From Methanolinea sp. (GTDB lineage Archaea > Halobacteriota > Methanomicrobia > Methanomicrobiales > Methanospirillaceae), in assembly GCA_025453675.1 (NCBI GenBank), contig JALOPW010000005.1:1-64000 (forward strand): 64,000 bases of DNA, given 5' to 3'. Below, in pieces: positions 60,204 through 64,000 of the stretch (the stretch's first letter is position 1; each line of letters starts with the position of its first letter). The notes below the pieces were generated by a model. That model was not told where the DNA came from, did no database searches, and worked only from the letters and a program-made list of their open reading frames with translations. The translations under genes and the position numbers were made by a program.

Positions 60204-61940
60204 CTAACCTTTCATCATCCGCTCGCGCAAGAGCACCCTGATCTCCTGTTCGGTCCTTTCAAACTCTTCACTCCCCCAGGGAGCGGAGTTCCATCCCCTG
60301 AAAACCTGTCTCAGTTGCTGGAAGAAATGCAAAGCTGAATTCTTGTCCTCAAATGTGAAATCCGACTCAAAGATCCGGTAAATAAAATCAAACACGTATA
60401 CCTGCCGGTCCTTCGGAGTCGCTTCGTCAACGACGTCAAAGGCATTCTGCTGGAGGTAGACAAAATCAAAAAATTCTGCTTTCAGATAGTCTATGTAATC
60501 GGGAAGCGATGTCCCTTCTTCTCCGACCACCTTCATCATCTGCGACACATCGTTGCCCTTGCGCAGAATCTGCTGCCCCCGTTCTTTCTGGTTCTCATCA
60601 ATGAAACTCCTGTACTTGCTCCAGCTGATCAACGGGTCTATGGCCGGGTACCTGCGTGCATCGGAACGGCTGCGGGAAAGCCCGTGGAATGCGCCGACGA
60701 CTTTTAATGTTGCCTGGGTTACCGGTTCTTCAAAGTTGCCCCCAGCAGGACTGACCGCTCCCCCGATGGTGACCGAACCGGTCGATCCGTCATATAACCG
60801 TACCATACCTGACCTTTCGTAGAAAGAGGCGATGTGAGACTCCAGGTAGGCAGGGAACGCCTCTTCTCCCGGGATCTCTTCGAGCCGTCCTGACATCTCA
60901 CGCATGGCCTGGGCCCAACGGGAAGTGGAATCAGCAAGCAATAGTACGTGAAGACCCATCTGGCGGAAATATTCTGCGATGGTGACTGCCGTGTAGACGC
61001 TTGATTCTCGCGCCGCTACAGGCATGGAGCTGGTATTGCAGATGATTACGGTGCGATCGCTCAGGGGGCGGTTGGTTCTTGGGTCAATCAACGTGGGGAA
61101 TGTTTTTATCGTCTCGACAACCTCTCCCGCCCGCTCACCACACGCAGCGATAATGACGACGTCCGCATCGGCATGTCGGCTGGTGAGCTGTTGCAGCACT
61201 GTTTTCCCCGCTCCGAAAGGACCGGGGATGCAATATGTTCCCCCCCTGGCAACCGGAAAAAGCGAATCAATAAGGCGCATCTTGGTGACCAGCGGTTCAC
61301 CGGGTTTGAGCTTCTCGGCGTACGCTTTTATCGGGATCTTTACAGGCCAGTTCTGGCTCAAAAATACAGGATGGATCTTTCCGTGTGCGTCCTTCAAACG
61401 GGCGACAGCCTGGTGCTTGGTGAACGCGGCCGCATTTTCAACCGAGACGACCTCAAAAATTCCCTCCCAGGAGAAGGGAACCATGCAGTAGTGCTGAAAA
61501 ATATTCTCGTTCACGAATCCGATTTTATCGCCGGCACGCACCTGGTCCCCGGGTTGGACCAGCGGGGAAAAATCCCATGCCCGGGAATCAGAAAGCGCAT
61601 CGACATATACACCCCGTTTTAAGAAAAAGCCGCATTGTTTGGCAAGTTCCGGGAGAGGATTCTGCAGGCCATCGAATATCTGCCCGAGCATCCCTGGCCC
61701 GAGCTCGACCGAGAGGAGCTCGCCGGTAAACTCAACCTCCTCACCAATTTTCAGACTGCTGGTATCCTCATATACCTGCATCTCCGCCAAATTGCCGCGC
61801 ACGCGGATTATTTCAGACTTGAGACGCTCTTTTTCATGCAGAATATAGGCAACCTCGTTCTGCATGACCGGTGAATCGAAACTGACAGTCACCATGTTGC
61901 CGCCGATTTTTGTTATCCGGCCTCTTCGCGGTGAAGTCAT
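60204..61940 (-). CDS. Bacterial-type V-ATPase catalytic subunit A
   Basis: [68 protein letters not shown]. Confidence 0.94.
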   Translation of the reverse strand: MTSPRRGRITKIGGNMVTVSFDSPVMQNEVAYILHEKERLKSEIIRVRGNLAEMQVYEDTSSLKIGEEVEFTGELLSVELGPGMLGQIFDGLQNPLPELAKQCGFFLKRGVYVDALSDSRAWDFSPLVQPGDQVRAGDKIGFVNENIFQHYCMVPFSWEGIFEVVSVENAAAFTKHQAVARLKDAHGKIHPVFLSQNWPVKIPIKAYAEKLKPGEPLVTKMRLIDSLFPVARGGTYCIPGPFGAGKTVLQQLTSRHADADVVIIAACGERAGEVVETIKTFPTLIDPRTNRPLSDRTVIICNTSSMPVAARESSVYTAVTIAEYFRQMGLHVLLLADSTSRWAQAMREMSGRLEEIPGEEAFPAYLESHIASFYERSGMVRLYDGSTGSVTIGGAVSPAGGNFEEPVTQATLKVVGAFHGLSRSRSDARRYPAIDPLISWSKYRSFIDENQKERGQQILRKGNDVSQMMKVVGEEGTSLPDYIDYLKAEFFDFVYLQQNAFDVVDEATPKDRQVYVFDFIYRIFESDFTFEDKNSALHFFQQLRQVFRGWNSAPWGSEEFERTEQEIRVLLRERMMKG

Positions 61941-62480
61941 TTATCCTCGTGAATGCATGAGCGTATGTTCGAGCAGTTTTTTTGGATCCGCAGTGCGGAT
62001 GTTCTCCCAGCGGAGGAGTATCAGTAACTTATACGCATAGGTAATCAATGAATCCAAATCAAAATGATGGCCTGTTGCCAACATCTCCAGAGCCTTCCAC
62101 CGTATCTCGTCAAGGGCCATCTCTGCATCAAGGAGAGAAGGGTTGCTGGTCGCAGTCAATGCAACAGTGGTGAGTGATGAATCGCTGTACCACTCGGGAC
62201 GCAGATACAGCGCAGGCGGAGTATGTTTCCTGGTTGCGCGTACCTTTGCCAGCTCATTTCTCAAGGCAGTATCAAATTCTATCCATTTCTGGATGGTATT
62301 GTGTCTGTGGCGAGTTCCGGAATAGTGTTTGGGTTGAGGCAGGGTGCGTAACAGTTGAAAGTCCTGTTCCGGAATGAACTGGTGGCATATTTCAAGAAAC
62401 TGCTCGAAAGAAAATGGTGGTTTCATCCCAAAATGCAGCATGGGCAGGCTTGGAATCAGGTAAGGGTAAAAATCAACCAT
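61941..62480 (-). CDS. DUF2764-like V-ATPase operon protein
   Basis: YPYLIPSLPMLHFGMKPPFSFEQFLEIC; position between E and A as in bacterial V-ATPase operons. Confidence 0.8.
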   Translation of the reverse strand: MVDFYPYLIPSLPMLHFGMKPPFSFEQFLEICHQFIPEQDFQLLRTLPQPKHYSGTRHRHNTIQKWIEFDTALRNELAKVRATRKHTPPALYLRPEWYSDSSLTTVALTATSNPSLLDAEMALDEIRWKALEMLATGHHFDLDSLITYAYKLLILLRWENIRTADPKKLLEHTLMHSRG

Positions 62481-62486
62481 TCTGTT

Positions 62487-63098
62487 TCATTCCTTCATTG
62501 ATTCCCGGAGAATTCTATTTAATTTCGGCTTGAGGTATGTGCCGATATATTCTGCAAGGCTCCTGTCGGAAAAATCGTAACAGGATTTACCGCTGTCAAA
62601 ACTAATGATGAACCCTCCCGAAATTTCTTCCGCAGGCCTTAAAATAATGTTTTTCTTCGTCTCTTCCTTGAGTCTGGAAAAATAATGTCTCTCAAGGACT
62701 TCCAGGTCCTCTTTTGTCAATAAAACCTCGATATTCTCATGTTCCCCCTCATTATATTGTCTGGCTATTGTGGATATAAGACCTGATAATACCTCGGGGG
62801 ATAAAGCCTGCCGGACATCGGGAACTATTATGCGCTCGAGCATGGCATTCATCTCATTCCTTAGCGAGAGGAGAAGATCCCTTCCTGCCTGAGCAAGTAA
62901 TGCCTTTTCCCGCTCCTCTTCCTGTTGAATTCTTTCTTGTGCGGCAGCAATAATCCTCTCTGCTTCGAGCCGTGAGGAAGCAATAATCTCGTCAGCTTTC
63001 TGCTTTGCGTGAGCCTCGATGTGTGTAGCTTTTTCCTCTGCAGCCTGTATCCCATCCTGATTTATTTTATCGATTAAATCTCTGATCTCCTCTGCCAT
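62487..63098 (-). CDS. Bacterial-type V-ATPase subunit E
   Basis: MAEEIRDLIDKINQDGIQAAEEKATHIEAHAKQKADEIIASSRLEAERII coiled coil; first gene of operon. Confidence 0.88.
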   Translation of the reverse strand: MAEEIRDLIDKINQDGIQAAEEKATHIEAHAKQKADEIIASSRLEAERIIAAAQERIQQEEEREKALLAQAGRDLLLSLRNEMNAMLERIIVPDVRQALSPEVLSGLISTIARQYNEGEHENIEVLLTKEDLEVLERHYFSRLKEETKKNIILRPAEEISGGFIISFDSGKSCYDFSDRSLAEYIGTYLKPKLNRILRESMKE

Positions 63099-63368
63099 AG
63101 GGCACCCTCCACTTTGTGAATGCATGGTAGGTTTGCATACACCACAGCTATAAATCCGATCTCTTCCTGCATCATCATTCCGGGGGCTTCAAAGAGTGAT
63201 AAGGGATTGAAAATACCACATATAAATCTTTGTAAATGGGAATTTTCATCTCTTGCCAGAACACCAACCGGAACGCGTGGGCATTCATTCCCGGCAACTC
63301 CCGCACATTGAAAGAAGGATAGGTTGCCCTGCATCCGGCATTTTTCCCATATATATATCGAATTCATT

Positions 63369-63512
63369 ATGTCATTTTATGGTTCACATGATCAGGATTC
63401 AAGTATGTTCGGTCTACCATTGCTCACCATGTTCGCTGTTGGCGGCACTGTATTGCTCGTGGTGATTCTGCTCATCATCTGGGGACTTCGCTATCGGGTG
63501 ATTCTCCCATGA
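63369..63512 (+). CDS. Small single-TM protein upstream of symporter (likely symporter small accessory protein)
   Basis: MSFYGSHDQDSSMFGLPLLTMFAVGGTVLLVVILLIIWGLRYRVILP; ATGA overlap with the downstream symporter. Confidence 0.75.
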   Translation: MSFYGSHDQDSSMFGLPLLTMFAVGGTVLLVVILLIIWGLRYRVILP

Positions 63513-64000
63513 TCGATCCTGTGGATGCCACGATTGTGGCAATCTATTTCATTGGCCTGGTGGGAATTGGGGTGTGGGCATCAAAGAAGATCCACACCAT
63601 GAGCGATTACATGGTGGCAGGGCGCTCACTCGGTTTCTGGCTCTTCACCATGCTTATGATAGGATCGGTCTGCAGCGGGATGTCCCTCCTGGGGGTCTCG
63701 GGCCTTGGCTTCAATTTCGGGTGGCCAACTGTCTGGGAGCAGATCTTTGTCCCGCTCTCCGTCGCCTTCTGCATTATATTCTTCGGGGTGAAGATCCACG
63801 GGCTCGCCGGGAAGAACGGGTACCTGACAGTACAGGACTATTTTGTGCACCGGTACGACAGTCCGAAGGCGCTTCGATCCCTTTCAGCCCTTTCAGGCAT
63901 CGTGGTCTCCATGATATACCTGGCCGGCCAATACACCGCGGTCAGCATCGTGCTGATGTGGATCTTCAATCTCCCCCACTGGATGGCCCTGCTCCTCGGG
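63509..64000 (+). CDS. Sodium:solute symporter (SSS) family protein, truncated by window end
   Basis: MIDPVDATIVAIYFIGLVGIGVWASKKIHTMSDYMVAGRSLGFWLFTMLMIGSVCSGMSLLGVSGLGFNFG. Confidence 0.9.
   Translation, partial: MIDPVDATIVAIYFIGLVGIGVWASKKIHTMSDYMVAGRSLGFWLFTMLMIGSVCSGMSLLGVSGLGFNFGWPTVWEQIFVPLSVAFCIIFFGVKIHGLAGKNGYLTVQDYFVHRYDSPKALRSLSALSGIVVSMIYLAGQYTAVSIVLMWIFNLPHWMALLLG

Noticed and set aside
56045-63098. Idea that the second ATPase operon is a simple duplication of the first
   Set aside because: Gene order, K architecture, the DUF2764 gene and subunit sequences differ too much; a separate origin fits better.

Overview
This window looks like a chromosomal segment of a methanogenic euryarchaeon, most likely Methanomicrobiales. 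That placement is inferred from gene content; no search was run. The left ~36 kb is mostly housekeeping and metabolic genes: QueG-like Fe-S protein, HypC, archaeal histone, PiT/DUF47, MFS, tRNA-Glu, DRG GTPase, Trm1, tRNA-Arg, UbiA-type prenyltransferase, MtnA, HdrA-like protein, gamma-carbonic anhydrase, archaeal PPAT, FmdE plus a metal-type ABC transporter, an ABC-2 exporter, PyrB/PyrI, a fused ADP-forming acyl-CoA synthetase, a response regulator, a PEGA-Ser/Thr kinase with an HTH-FHA partner, and an endonuclease V homologue. The right ~27 kb is a dense energy-conservation region. It holds an Ech-type hydrogenase operon (echA-F), a complete archaeal A-type ATP synthase operon (H-I-K-E-C-F-A-B-D) with a second K gene and a decayed second D gene beside it, a tandem universal stress protein, and a second, very different V-type ATPase operon. 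The second operon has the order E-DUF2764-A-B-D-I-K typical of bacteria such as Chlamydiae and spirochaetes, and its K subunit carries an Enterococcus hirae-like Na+-binding residue pattern. It is followed divergently by a sodium:solute symporter with a small companion ORF. Main hunt results: (1) the side-by-side archaeal and bacterial-type rotary ATPases with K'/D' remnants; (2) a dispersed palindromic repeat in which one module is inverted between two loci; (3) a 20-bp tandem duplication that splits an MFS transporter into a GTGA-overlapping leader plus body; (4) two small paralogous ORFs (<60 aa, absent from the ORF track) upstream of atpH; (5) active-site substitutions in the A-type catalytic P-loop and in endonuclease V; (6) a kinase/HTH-FHA pair. 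Database novelty was not checked for any of these.
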